The notes under the pieces are model-generated. The model was given only the letters and a program-made list of their open reading frames with translations, was not told where the DNA came from and ran no database searches. A stretch of DNA of 23,838 nucleotides from an uncultured Bacilli bacterium (lineage in GTDB: Bacteria > Bacillota_I > Bacilli_A > RF39 > UBA660), in contig CAJUNE010000020.1 of the NCBI GenBank assembly GCA_910587745.1, positions 1 through 23,838 of the forward strand, in the 5' to 3' direction. Position numbers and translations under genes: made by a program. Shown piece after piece: positions 4,883 through 12,852 of this stretch (its first letter is position 1; each line of letters starts with the position of its first letter).

Positions 4883-5713
4883 ATGGCAATTAAGAAATAT
4901 AAACCAACGACTAATGGTCGTCGTGGAATGACAACTCTTATGAATGAAGAGTTAACTACTAGTACTCCTACTAAAAGTTTACTTAAAAGTTCTTCTAAAA
5001 CAGGAGGAAGAAATAATCAAGGTAAAATGACAGTTCGTCACATTGGTGGAGGAGCTAAAAGAAAATATCGTTTAATTGATTATAAGAGAAATAAAACAGG
5101 TGTAACTGGTAGAGTTGCAACAATTGAATATGACCCAAATAGAAGCGCTAATATCGCTTTGATTAACTATCGTGATGGTGAAAAAAGATATATTATTGCT
5201 CCTAAAGGTTTAAAAGTTGGTATGATTATTGAAAATGGTAGTGAAGCTGATATCAAAGTTGGTAATGCATTACCACTTGAAAATATTCCAGTAGGTACTG
5301 TTGTACATTGTATCGAACTTAAACCTGGTAAGGGTGCTGAAATTGCACGTAGTGCAGGAGCTAGTGCTCAAATATTAGGTAGAGATGGTAAATATGTTAT
5401 CTTAAGATTACAATCTGGAGAAACAAGAAAAGTTCTTGGAACTTGTATGGCTACAATCGGTACTGTTGGTAATGAAGATTATGAACTTGTTAATTTAGGT
5501 AAAGCTGGACGTAAACGTCATTTAGGTATTAGACCTACTAATAGAGGTTCTGTTATGAACCCTAATGATCACCCTCATGGTGGTGGAGAAGGTCGTACAC
5601 CAGTTGGACGTAAGAGTCCGATGACACCTTGGGGTAAACCTGCTCTTGGATACAAGACAAGAAAAAATAAGAAAGCTTCTAGCAAGTTAATTGTTAGTAG
5701 AAAAAATAAATAG
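4883..5713 (+). CDS. rplB: 50S ribosomal protein L2
   Basis: L2 (276 aa, normal length) is needed for subunit joining and peptidyl transferase activity. It shows KYKPTTNGRRGMT at the N-terminus, the central SH3-like and OB-like regions with GRVATIEYDPNRSA, and the conserved MNPNDHPHGGGEGR segment from residue 225, which carries the functionally important histidine. The basic C-terminus is typical. A GGAGGAG site precedes the ATG. Confidence 0.98.
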   Translation: MAIKKYKPTTNGRRGMTTLMNEELTTSTPTKSLLKSSSKTGGRNNQGKMTVRHIGGGAKRKYRLIDYKRNKTGVTGRVATIEYDPNRSANIALINYRDGEKRYIIAPKGLKVGMIIENGSEADIKVGNALPLENIPVGTVVHCIELKPGKGAEIARSAGASAQILGRDGKYVILRLQSGETRKVLGTCMATIGTVGNEDYELVNLGKAGRKRHLGIRPTNRGSVMNPNDHPHGGGEGRTPVGRKSPMTPWGKPALGYKTRKNKKASSKLIVSRKNK

Positions 5714-5722
5714 GAGGAAATA

Positions 5723-5986
5723 ATGGCAAGAAGTTTAAAAAAAGGGCCTTATGTATTCGATAGATTACTTAAGCGCATTCAAGAATTAAATAAGAATAAT
5801 AAAAAAGAAGTTATTAAAACTTGGTCTCGTCGTTCAACTATTTATCCTGATTTCGTAGGACACACAATTGCTGTTCATAACGGAAAAGAGTTTATCCCTG
5901 TATATATTACAGAAGATATGGTAGGTCACAAACTTGGAGAGTTCGCAATGACTCGTAAGTTTGGCGGACATGCAGGACAAAAGTAG
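5723..5986 (+). CDS. rpsS: 30S ribosomal protein S19
   Basis: S19 binds 16S rRNA in the head of the small subunit together with S13, near the A-site tRNA. The start MARSLKKGPYVFDRLL and the core KTWSRRSTIYPDFVGHTIAVHNGKEF are diagnostic. It has 87 residues, about five fewer than the common length, the difference being a shorter basic C-terminal tail (it ends GGHAGQK). It is spaced 9 bases from rplB with a GGAGG site. Confidence 0.97.
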   Translation: MARSLKKGPYVFDRLLKRIQELNKNNKKEVIKTWSRRSTIYPDFVGHTIAVHNGKEFIPVYITEDMVGHKLGEFAMTRKFGGHAGQK

Positions 5987-5998
5987 GAGGGTGTTTAA

Positions 5999-6349
5999 AT
6001 GGAAACTTATGCAATACATAAGGGAGCTATGATTGCCCCTAGAAAAGCAAGAATGACTATGGATCTTATTCGTGGTAAAGATGTACAAACTGCTATTGGC
6101 ATTCTAGAAAATACTAATACTAAAGCATCAAGACTAATTTTAAAAGTATTAAATAGTGCTGTTGCTAATGCAGTTAATAACTTTGGAGCTTTAGAAGCAG
6201 ATTTAAGAATTAGTGAATGTTATATTAATCCAGGACAAGTTTATAAAAGAATTAAATTTGCAAGTCGTGGAAATGTTGACAGAAGAGATAAAAGAACTAG
6301 TCACATTACTGTAAAAGTTAGTGATGGAAAAGTTAAGGAGGAAGCATAA
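5999..6349 (+). CDS. rplV: 50S ribosomal protein L22
   Basis: L22 contributes the long beta-hairpin that narrows the exit tunnel and is a site of macrolide resistance mutations. The 116-residue protein shows APRKARMTMDLIRGKDV near the N-terminus, LKVLNSAVANAVNNF in the helical core, and the hairpin region RIKFASRGNVDRRDKRTSHI. Its stop overlaps the ATG of rpsC by one base, indicating coupling. Confidence 0.97.
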   Translation: METYAIHKGAMIAPRKARMTMDLIRGKDVQTAIGILENTNTKASRLILKVLNSAVANAVNNFGALEADLRISECYINPGQVYKRIKFASRGNVDRRDKRTSHITVKVSDGKVKEEA

Positions 6350-7026
6350 TGGGTCAAAAAGTTAATCCAATAGGTTTTAGACTTGGAGTTAATAAAGATT
6401 GGGAATCTAAATGGTATGCTGGTAAAGACTATGCTGAAGTTTTAAATAAAGATATTAAAATTAGAGAATATTTAGAAAATAAGCTTAAAGATGCTGCTGT
6501 TGCTTCCATAATTATTGAAAGAAAGAAAAATAGAATTGATGTTTCAATTAATACTGCTAAACCAGGTGTTATAATTGGTAAAGGCGGAGAAGACATCGAA
6601 AAATTAAGAAAAGAAATTAAAAAATTAGTAGGCGAAGACGTATATGTAAATATCGTTGAAGTTAAAAATCCAGATTTAAATGCTAAATTAGTAGCACAAA
6701 GTATTGCTTCACAAATTGAAGCTCGTGCTCCATTTAGAAGTGCTCAAAAAAGAGCAATTAGAAATACAATGAAAGCTGGAGCTAAAGGTATTAAAACTAG
6801 TGTATCTGGTCGTTTAGGTGGAGCTGAAATGGCTCGTACTGAAGGATATACAGAAGGTACTGTTCCACTTCATACAATTAGAGCTGATGTTGATTATGCA
6901 ACGAGTGAGGCTGACACAACATATGGTAAGATTGGTGTAAAAGTTTGGATTTACAAAGATGAAATTCTTCCTACTAATAAACGTACGAGAGGAGATGGAT
7001 CTCATGTTAATGCCAAAAAAGACTAA
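6349..7026 (+). CDS. rpsC: 30S ribosomal protein S3
   Basis: S3 lies at the mRNA entry channel and helps unwind message. The 225-residue protein begins MGQKVNPIGFRLG and carries a KH type II domain with the GKGG loop at residues 77-80. The C-terminal domain has GRLGGAEMARTEGYTEGTVPLHT. The gene shares one base with rplV and overlaps the start of rplP by 23 bases, an unusually long overlap that places the rplP ribosome binding site inside rpsC. Confidence 0.97.
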   Translation: MGQKVNPIGFRLGVNKDWESKWYAGKDYAEVLNKDIKIREYLENKLKDAAVASIIIERKKNRIDVSINTAKPGVIIGKGGEDIEKLRKEIKKLVGEDVYVNIVEVKNPDLNAKLVAQSIASQIEARAPFRSAQKRAIRNTMKAGAKGIKTSVSGRLGGAEMARTEGYTEGTVPLHTIRADVDYATSEADTTYGKIGVKVWIYKDEILPTNKRTRGDGSHVNAKKD

Positions 7027-7438
7027 ATATAGAAAGCCTCACAGACTAACTTATGATGGTCATGCTAGAGGAAACACAGAATTACATTTCGGTGAATATG
7101 GTCTTCAAGCAAAAGAAGGAGCATGGATTACTGCTCGTCAAATAGAAGCTGCTCGTATCGCTATGACACGTTATATGAAACGTGGAGGTAAAGTTTGGAT
7201 AAATATTTTCCCTCATTTAGCTTTAACTCAAAAACCTTTAGAAACTCGTCAAGGTACAGGAAAAGGTAATGTTAATGAATGGGTAGCAGTTGTTAAAGAA
7301 GGCAAAATCATGTTTGAAATTGGTGGTGTTGATGAAGCTATTGCTCGTGAAGCACTTAGACTTGCAAGTCACAAATTACCAATTAAAACTAAATTCGTTA
7401 AGAAAGAATTAAAAGCAGGTGAAGCTGATGAAAATTAA
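7004..7438 (+). CDS. rplP: 50S ribosomal protein L16
   Basis: L16 organises the A-site region of the large subunit. The start at 7004 gives MLMPKKTKYRKPHR, the normal L16 N-terminus, and 144 aa, the usual length; an upstream in-frame ATG at 6959 would add 15 residues that only reflect the rpsC overlap. GGAGATGG lies just upstream. The core motifs FGEYGLQAKEGAWITARQIE and GKGNVNEWVAVVKEGK are present. It overlaps rpsC by 23 bases and rpmC by 11. Confidence 0.97.
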   Translation: MLMPKKTKYRKPHRLTYDGHARGNTELHFGEYGLQAKEGAWITARQIEAARIAMTRYMKRGGKVWINIFPHLALTQKPLETRQGTGKGNVNEWVAVVKEGKIMFEIGGVDEAIAREALRLASHKLPIKTKFVKKELKAGEADEN

Positions 7439-7637
7439 AGAATTAAGAGAACTTTCTAATAAAGAAATAGAGAGTAAAATCATTGAAGCTAAAAAAGAAC
7501 TTTTTAACCTTCGTATGAAACAATCTACTGGTACTTTAGAAAAACCTCATAAAATTAATGAACTTAGAAAAGATGTAGCAAGAATGAAAACAATTTTACG
7601 TGAAAGAGAACTAGAGGAGGCTAATCATGGAGAATAG
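7428..7637 (+). CDS. rpmC: 50S ribosomal protein L29
   Basis: L29 is a small helical protein next to L23 at the tunnel exit. The ATG at 7428 gives MKIKELRELSNKEIE, the family start, and 69 aa; a GTG at 7419 is in frame but sits in the GCAGGTGAAG ribosome binding site. The second helix holds ELFNLRMKQSTGTLEKPHKI, which is diagnostic. It overlaps rplP by 11 bases and rpsQ by 11 bases. Confidence 0.95.
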   Translation: MKIKELRELSNKEIESKIIEAKKELFNLRMKQSTGTLEKPHKINELRKDVARMKTILRERELEEANHGE

Positions 7638-7881
7638 ACAAGAATTAGTTGGTAAAGTAGTAAGTAATAAAAATGATAAAACTATTACTATACTAGTTGA
7701 AACTTATAAAATTCATCCACTTTATAAAAAACGTGTTAAATATTCAAAAAAATATACTGCTCATGATGAGAAAAATGAAGCAGGTGTAGGAGATACAGTT
7801 AGAGTTAGAGCAACAAGACCATTATCTAAAACTAAAAGATATGAACTTGTTGAAATAATCGAAAAAGCTGTAATACTTTAG
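7627..7881 (+). CDS. rpsQ: 30S ribosomal protein S17
   Basis: S17 is an OB-fold primary binder of 16S rRNA in the body of the small subunit. The protein (84 aa, normal length) shows GKVVSNKNDKTITILVETY, HPLYKKRVKYSKKY and the ending TRPLSKTKRYELVEII. The ATG overlaps the end of rpmC, whose last codons include the GAGGAGG ribosome binding site. Confidence 0.97.
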   Translation: MENRQELVGKVVSNKNDKTITILVETYKIHPLYKKRVKYSKKYTAHDEKNEAGVGDTVRVRATRPLSKTKRYELVEIIEKAVIL

Positions 7882-7891
7882 GAGGTAAATC

Positions 7892-8260
7892 ATGGTTCAA
7901 CAAGAAACAAGATTAAAAGTTGCTGATAATACTGGAGCTAGAGAATTACTAGTTATCCGTGTTCTTGGTGGCTCTAAAGTAAAATCTGCTAATATCGGTG
8001 ATGTTGTAGTTGGTACTGTTAAAAAAGCGATACCTAATTCAAATATGAAAAAAGGTAAAGTTGTTAAAGCAGTTATCGTTAGAACAGTTCAAGGTGTTAG
8101 AAGAAAAGATGGAAGCTATATTAAATTTGATGACAATGCTTGTGTTATCATTAAAGATGATAAATCTCCAGTAGGTACTAGAGTTCTAGGACCTGTTGCA
8201 AGAGAGTTACGTGAAGCTGATTATATGAAAATCGTTTCTCTTGCTAAGGAAGTTATATAG
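7892..8260 (+). CDS. rplN: 50S ribosomal protein L14
   Basis: L14 forms part of the subunit interface (bridges with 16S rRNA) and is the docking site of the silencing factor RsfS. It is 122 aa, the standard length, with MVQQETRLKVADNTGARELL at the start, GTVKKAIPNSNMKKGKVVKA in the middle and IVSLAKEVI at the end. GGAGG lies upstream of the ATG. Confidence 0.98.
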   Translation: MVQQETRLKVADNTGARELLVIRVLGGSKVKSANIGDVVVGTVKKAIPNSNMKKGKVVKAVIVRTVQGVRRKDGSYIKFDDNACVIIKDDKSPVGTRVLGPVARELREADYMKIVSLAKEVI

Positions 8261-8272
8261 GAGGATCCAATT

Positions 8273-8536
8273 ATGATGAAAATAAAGCTCGGCGACGAAG
8301 TTTTAGTTATTGCTGGTCGTGATAAAGGCAAAAATGGTAAAGTAATTAAAACTTTAAGAAATGAAGACAAAGTTGTTGTTGAAGGAATTAATATAGTTAA
8401 AAAACACGTTAAACCAAATAATCAAAATGATAAAGGTGGAATATTTGATATTGAAGCTCCAATTCATGTATCAAACGTAAAGAAAATTGAAGAAACAAAA
8501 GCTACAAAAACTAAAAAAGAAAGTAAAAGTAAGTAG
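8273..8536 (+). CDS. rplX: 50S ribosomal protein L24
   Basis: L24 starts large-subunit assembly by binding the 5' end of 23S rRNA. The KOW motif region is clear: KIKLGDEVLVIAGRDKGKNG, then VVEGINIVKKHVKP. It is 87 aa, about 15 shorter than many homologues; the missing part is the usual C-terminal strand region, replaced by a Lys-rich tail (TKTKKESKSK). Two adjacent ATGs (8273 and 8276) could both serve as start after GGAGG. Confidence 0.95.
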   Translation: MMKIKLGDEVLVIAGRDKGKNGKVIKTLRNEDKVVVEGINIVKKHVKPNNQNDKGGIFDIEAPIHVSNVKKIEETKATKTKKESKSK

Positions 8537-8546
8537 GTGAATATTT

Positions 8547-9086
8547 ATGAGTAATTATAGAAAATTATATGATGAAAAAATCATCAAAAGTTTAAAAGAT
8601 GAATTTAAATATTCAAGTATTATGGAAGTACCTAAACTAGAAAAAATTGTTATCAATATGGGTTGTGGTGACGGAGCTCGTGACCATAAGTTTATTGAAG
8701 CAGCAGTTAAAGATTTAGAGGCTATAACTGGTCAAAAAGCAGTTGTTACTAAAGCTAAACATTCTATCGCAGGTTTTAAACTTCGTGAAGGTCAAGCTAT
8801 TGGTGTTAAAGTTACTCTAAGAGGAGAAAAGATGTATGATTTTATGGAAAAATTAATTCGTGTATCTCTTCCTCGTGTTCGTGACTTTAGAGGTGTTTCT
8901 AAAACTGCATTTGATGGAAAAGGTAATTACACTTTAGGTATTAAAGAACAATTAATTTTCCCAGAAATAGAATATGATAATGTTGTTAAAGTACGTGGTA
9001 TGGATATAGTATTCGTTACTACTGCTAAAACAAACGACGAAGCATTTGCTTTATTAAAGGCATTTGGAATGCCTTTCAAGAATTAG
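8547..9086 (+). CDS. rplE: 50S ribosomal protein L5
   Basis: L5 binds 5S rRNA and contacts the P-site tRNA and S13. The protein (179 aa, normal) has KLEKIVINMGCGDGARDHK, the 5S-binding loop ITGQKAVVTKAKHSIAGFKL, and RVSLPRVRDFRGVSKTAFDG. A weaker AGGTGA ribosome binding site precedes the ATG; the spacing from rplX is 10 bases. Confidence 0.98.
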   Translation: MSNYRKLYDEKIIKSLKDEFKYSSIMEVPKLEKIVINMGCGDGARDHKFIEAAVKDLEAITGQKAVVTKAKHSIAGFKLREGQAIGVKVTLRGEKMYDFMEKLIRVSLPRVRDFRGVSKTAFDGKGNYTLGIKEQLIFPEIEYDNVVKVRGMDIVFVTTAKTNDEAFALLKAFGMPFKN

Positions 9087-9098
9087 GAGGTAATAGAC

Positions 9099-9284
9099 AT
9101 GGCTAAGAAAAGTATGATAATTAAAAGCAAAAGAACTCCAAAATTTAAAGTTCGTGCTTATACTAGATGTGAGAGATGTGGAAGACCTCATGGTGTATTA
9201 CGTAAATTTGGTATTTGCCGTATTTGCTTTAGAGAACTTGCAAATGAAGGTAAAATACCTGGCGTAAAGAAATCAAGTTGGTAA
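9099..9284 (+). CDS. rpsZ: 30S ribosomal protein S14, zinc type
   Basis: S14 of the short C+ type (61 aa), common in Firmicutes. The zinc knuckle uses Cys24, Cys27, Cys40 and Cys43 (CERCG...CRIC). The ending GVKKSSW is typical. It assembles into the head of the small subunit. Its position between rplE and rpsH is the classical one. Confidence 0.98.
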   Translation: MAKKSMIIKSKRTPKFKVRAYTRCERCGRPHGVLRKFGICRICFRELANEGKIPGVKKSSW

Positions 9285-9301
9285 GGAAGGAGGAATTTTA
9301 G

Positions 9302-9697
9302 ATGGTACAAGATAAAATTGCAGATATGCTTACAAGAATTCGTAATGCAAATCAAATGAGATATGAGACAGTTGAAGTAATTGGTACAAAAATGACTTTA
9401 GGAATTGCTGAAATTCTTAAGAAAGAAGGTTATATCGCTGAATATAACAATGAAAAATGTATCACTGGTGATAAACTTACTTTAACTTTAAAATATGGTG
9501 ATAAAAAAGAAAGAGTTATCACTGGCTTAAAAAGAATCAGTAAATCTGGTTTAAGAGTTTATGCTAAAGCTGATGAAATTCCTCGTGTTCTTAATGGACT
9601 TGGAATTGCAATTATTTCTACTTCTAAAGGTTTAATGACTGATAAAGAAGCTAGAAATGCTGGATTAGGAGGCGAAGTACTTGCCTATATTTGGTAA
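9302..9697 (+). CDS. rpsH: 30S ribosomal protein S8
   Basis: S8 is a primary 16S rRNA binder and in E. coli the repressor of the spc operon. The 131-residue protein has DKIADMLTRIRNANQMR at the N-terminus, RISKSGLRVYAK in the middle and the closing ISTSKGLMTDKEARNAGLGG signature. GGAAGGAGG precedes the ATG. No S8-type target hairpin is evident upstream of rplE in this operon. Confidence 0.98.
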   Translation: MVQDKIADMLTRIRNANQMRYETVEVIGTKMTLGIAEILKKEGYIAEYNNEKCITGDKLTLTLKYGDKKERVITGLKRISKSGLRVYAKADEIPRVLNGLGIAIISTSKGLMTDKEARNAGLGGEVLAYIW

Positions 9698-9706
9698 GGA
9701 AAATCT

Positions 9707-10246
9707 ATGAGTAGAATTGGTAATAGAAAAATCGCGATACCTAACGGTGTTAGTGTAACTGTTGAAAATAATATTGTTACAGTTAAAGGTGCTAAAGGAT
9801 CTTTAACTCAAGAACTTCATAAATTAGTTGAAGTAGTAGTAGAAGAAACAAGTCTTACTACTAAAGCTAAAAACGATAGTAAAGAAGCTAATGTAAACGT
9901 TGGAACTATGAATTCATTAATCAGTAATATGGTTACTGGTGTAAGTGAAGGTTTCTCTAAAGGATTAGAAGCTGTTGGTGTTGGTTATCGTTTCCAAGTT
10001 AGTGGAAATAAAATTAATATCTCTGCTGGTTTCTCTCATCCTGTTGTAGTAGAAGTTCCAAGTGATTTAAAAGTAGAACAAGTAAGTAATACAGAAATTA
10101 CTATTAGTGGTATTGATAAGCAAAAAGTATCTGAATTTGCGGCTAATATTCGTAAAATAAGAAAACCAGAACCTTATAAAGGAAAAGGTATTCGTTATAA
10201 AGGTGAATATGTTCGTCGTAAAGAAGGTAAGAAAGCTGCTAAATAA
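9707..10246 (+). CDS. rplF: 50S ribosomal protein L6
   Basis: L6 lies near the sarcin-ricin loop and the factor-binding site. It is 179 aa with two repeated domains; it starts MSRIGNRKIAIPNGV and has EAVGVGYRFQVSGNKINISA in the second domain and the conserved end KIRKPEPYKGKGIRYKGE. The ribosome binding site (GGTAAGGAAAA) is weaker than that of its neighbours. It is followed by a 20-base gap to rplR. Confidence 0.98.
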   Translation: MSRIGNRKIAIPNGVSVTVENNIVTVKGAKGSLTQELHKLVEVVVEETSLTTKAKNDSKEANVNVGTMNSLISNMVTGVSEGFSKGLEAVGVGYRFQVSGNKINISAGFSHPVVVEVPSDLKVEQVSNTEITISGIDKQKVSEFAANIRKIRKPEPYKGKGIRYKGEYVRRKEGKKAAK

Positions 10247-10266
10247 GGTTAGAAAGGTCGGAAATT

Positions 10267-10623
10267 ATGATAAAAAAAGAAGCTAGTAATGTTGCACGTT
10301 TAAGAAGACACGCTCGTGTTCGTAATAAAATTAGTGGTACTCCAGAAGTTCCAAGATTAAATGTGTTTCGTTCAAATAATGGAATCTATGTTCAAGTAAT
10401 TGATGATACAACTGGTAAAACCTTAGTTAGCTCATCAACTGTTGAACTTAAAATTAAAAATGGTGGTAATATTGAAGCTGCTAAATTAGTAGGTGCTGAT
10501 ATTGCTAAAAAATGCGAGATCGCAAAAATCAAAACTGTTGTATTTGATAGAGGTGGATACCTATATCATGGACGTGTTGAAGCTTTAGCTGAAGCTGCAC
10601 GTGAAAATGGTTTAGAATTCTAG
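10267..10623 (+). CDS. rplR: 50S ribosomal protein L18
   Basis: L18 carries 5S rRNA into the central protuberance with L5. The protein (118 aa) shows RLRRHARVRNKISGTPEVPR, then LNVFRSNNGIYVQVIDD and the C-terminal VVFDRGGYLYHGRVEALAEA. The start ATAATG-type context lacks a perfect Shine-Dalgarno (AGAAAGGTCGG). It ends 13 bases before rpsE. Confidence 0.97.
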   Translation: MIKKEASNVARLRRHARVRNKISGTPEVPRLNVFRSNNGIYVQVIDDTTGKTLVSSSTVELKIKNGGNIEAAKLVGADIAKKCEIAKIKTVVFDRGGYLYHGRVEALAEAARENGLEF

Positions 10624-10636
10624 AGTGGAGGACGTT

Positions 10637-11143
10637 ATGAGACAGAAGAATACACAAGAAACTAAGAAAAATTTATTAGAAGAAAAAGTTATTTCTATTG
10701 GTAGAGTAACAAAAGTTACCAAAGGTGGTAGACACTTTAGATTTTCTGCAACTGTTGTTGTAGGTAACCGTAAAGGTTTAGTTGGAATAGGTAATGGTAA
10801 AGCTAATGAAGTTCCAGAAGCTATCAAAAAAGCTTTACAAGCTGCTAATAAGAATGTTACTAAAGTATCACTTATTGACAATAGAACTATTCCTCATGAA
10901 GCTACTGCTAAGGTAGGTCGTGCTGTTGTTATGATTAAACCTGCTAAAGAAGGTACTGGAGTTATCGCTGGTGGTGCTGCTCGTGCTGTTCTTGAACTTG
11001 CAGGTGTTAAAGATATCGTATCAAAATCACAAGGTTCAAATACAAAGATTAATGTTGCTAAAGCTACACTTGAAGCTTTAAAATCACAAAAGAGTCCTGC
11101 TAAAATAGCAGCACTTCGTGGTAAGAAAGTGGAGGAGTTATAA
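10637..11143 (+). CDS. rpsE: 30S ribosomal protein S5
   Basis: S5 works in decoding accuracy and mRNA entry. I chose the ATG at 10637 (168 aa, close to the usual 166), which follows GTGGAGG; a GTG at 10625 is in frame but is part of that site. The N-terminal double-stranded RNA binding domain has VIRIGRV-like VISIGRVTKVTKGGRHFRF and VVGNRKGLVGIG; the C-terminal domain has GGAARAVLELAGVKDIVSKS. It is directly followed by rplO; the rpmD gene usually found here is missing. Confidence 0.97.
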   Translation: MRQKNTQETKKNLLEEKVISIGRVTKVTKGGRHFRFSATVVVGNRKGLVGIGNGKANEVPEAIKKALQAANKNVTKVSLIDNRTIPHEATAKVGRAVVMIKPAKEGTGVIAGGAARAVLELAGVKDIVSKSQGSNTKINVAKATLEALKSQKSPAKIAALRGKKVEEL

Positions 11144-11144
11144 T

Positions 11145-11588
11145 ATGAAATTAGAATCATTGCCTAAATCAAATGAAACTAAAGCTCGTAAAAGAGTAGG
11201 CCGTGGTCCTGGATCTGGTACTGGTAAAACAGCAGGTCGTGGAGAAAACGGTCAAAAGTCTAGAAGTGGAGCAAGTATTAGTGCTTGGTTCCAAGGTGGA
11301 CAAACTCCTATTTATAGAAGAGTTCCTAAACGTGGATTTAATAATGCTCGTTTTGAAACTAAATTTGCAACAATTAATTTAAGTACTTTAGATAAATTCT
11401 TTAACGATGGTGATGTTGTTACTCCAGAAGTTTTAAAAGAACGTGGAATTATTAAAAAACAACTAAGCGGTGTTAAAGTACTTGCTAACGGTGAAATTAC
11501 TAAAAAATTAACTGTTAAAGCAAATCGTTTCTCATCTTCAGCTGTTACTAAAATCGAAAATGCTGGCGGTAAAGCTGAGGTGATTTAG
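11145..11588 (+). CDS. rplO: 50S ribosomal protein L15
   Basis: L15 bridges several 23S rRNA domains late in assembly. The start at 11145 follows GGAGGAG and gives MKLESLPKSNETKARKRVG and 147 aa, the typical size. The glycine- and arginine-rich N-terminal extension (GRGPGSGTGKTAGRGENGQ) and FQGGQTPIYRRVPKRGF are diagnostic. One base separates it from the rpsE stop. Its TAG is immediately followed by the ATG of secY, so the secY ribosome binding site (GAGGTGAT) lies inside rplO. Confidence 0.97.
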   Translation: MKLESLPKSNETKARKRVGRGPGSGTGKTAGRGENGQKSRSGASISAWFQGGQTPIYRRVPKRGFNNARFETKFATINLSTLDKFFNDGDVVTPEVLKERGIIKKQLSGVKVLANGEITKKLTVKANRFSSSAVTKIENAGGKAEVI

Positions 11589-12851
11589 ATGTTTAAAGGG
11601 ATTGCCAAAATATTTAGTAAACAAAATAAAGATTTAAGAAAAAGAATCTACTTTACATTATTCTGTTTAGGTTTCTTTGCTCTTGGTTTAAATATAACTA
11701 TTCCTTGGGCAAGTACTGTTTATTCAGAACTTGGTTTTTTAGAAATCTTTAACTTAATGAGTGGTGGAGGACTTCGTAGTTTCTCTATCTTCGGAATGGG
11801 TGTTAGTCCATATATTACGGCAAGTATTATTACACAGTTATTACAGATGGATATAATTCCTTACTTTAAAGATTTGAAAGAACAAGGTTATGTTGGTAGA
11901 CAAAAGATTAATAAAATAACTAGATATTTAGGTATTATTATTGCCTTTATTCAAGCATATGCTATATCAATATTCTATTTAAATGGAGCATCTGGTATGG
12001 ATATGCTAAAAACTAGCTTAGTAATGACTGCTGGTACAGCATTCTTACTATGGATGGGTGATCAAATTAGCCAAAAAGGTATTGGTAATGGCCAATCACT
12101 ATTAATTATGGGAGGTATCTTAATTAGTTTACCTAGCGTATTTACTAGTGCTTATGGAGCATTTATTCATGGTTCATTTGAAACTGGTCTTGGTGTTACA
12201 TTATTTGGTCTATTTATCTTAAGCTATGTTTTAATAATTGTAGGTATTATTTGGATTCAACTTGCTGAGAGAAGAGTTCCAATTCAATACTCAAATAGAA
12301 CTAATAGTGCATATGGCTCTCAAACTTCATTCTTACCTATTAAAATTAATAGTGCTGGAGTTATGCCAGTTATATTTGCTTCAGTTCTAACAACTATACC
12401 TGCAACAATTGTTGCGTTTACTAAGAATCAGGCAGCAATTGATTTTGTAAATAATTATATTGTTTATACTTCACCAACTGGTTTATTACTTTATATTTTC
12501 TTAATATTTGTATTTGGATATTTCTATACTTTCTTAAGTATGAATCCTGAGGAAATGAGTAAAAACTTAAATAAAAATGGTGGATATATTCCAGGAGTAA
12601 GACCTGGTGAAGATACTACTAAATATATTAGTAAATCTTTATCTAGACTTACTTTAGTGGGTTCTTTATTCTTAGTAATACTTGCTGGTCTTCCAGTAGT
12701 TATCTCAATGGTTACAGAACTTCCTAGTAATGTAACTATCGGTGGTACAGGAATACTTATCGTTGTAGGTGTTGCAATAGAAACTTATAAACAAATTGAA
12801 AGTAGTTTAACTGCTAGAAGCTATGCTGCAAAGAAAAAGAGGTTTAGATAA
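11589..12851 (+). CDS. secY: Preprotein translocase channel subunit SecY
   Basis: SecY forms the membrane channel through which secreted and membrane proteins pass, with SecE and SecG and the ATPase SecA. The 420-residue protein has about ten hydrophobic helices. Signature segments include the second helix FGMGVSPYITASIITQLL, the cytoplasmic loop region YSNRTNSAYGSQTSFLPIK before helix seven, and the late loop NLNKNGGYIPGVRPGEDT. The C-terminus is short and basic (AAKKKRFR). It starts directly after rplO and has a 1-base gap to adk, as in the Bacillus spc operon. Confidence 0.98.
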   Translation: MFKGIAKIFSKQNKDLRKRIYFTLFCLGFFALGLNITIPWASTVYSELGFLEIFNLMSGGGLRSFSIFGMGVSPYITASIITQLLQMDIIPYFKDLKEQGYVGRQKINKITRYLGIIIAFIQAYAISIFYLNGASGMDMLKTSLVMTAGTAFLLWMGDQISQKGIGNGQSLLIMGGILISLPSVFTSAYGAFIHGSFETGLGVTLFGLFILSYVLIIVGIIWIQLAERRVPIQYSNRTNSAYGSQTSFLPIKINSAGVMPVIFASVLTTIPATIVAFTKNQAAIDFVNNYIVYTSPTGLLLYIFLIFVFGYFYTFLSMNPEEMSKNLNKNGGYIPGVRPGEDTTKYISKSLSRLTLVGSLFLVILAGLPVVISMVTELPSNVTIGGTGILIVVGVAIETYKQIESSLTARSYAAKKKRFR

Positions 12852-12852
12852 A

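Noticed and set aside
5834..6088. Minus-strand frames inside ribosomal genes (also at 6814-7005, 10612-10881, 10894-11160, 20051-20275)
   Set aside because: They are shadows of well-identified plus-strand genes (rpsS/rplV, rpsC, rpsE, trpS).
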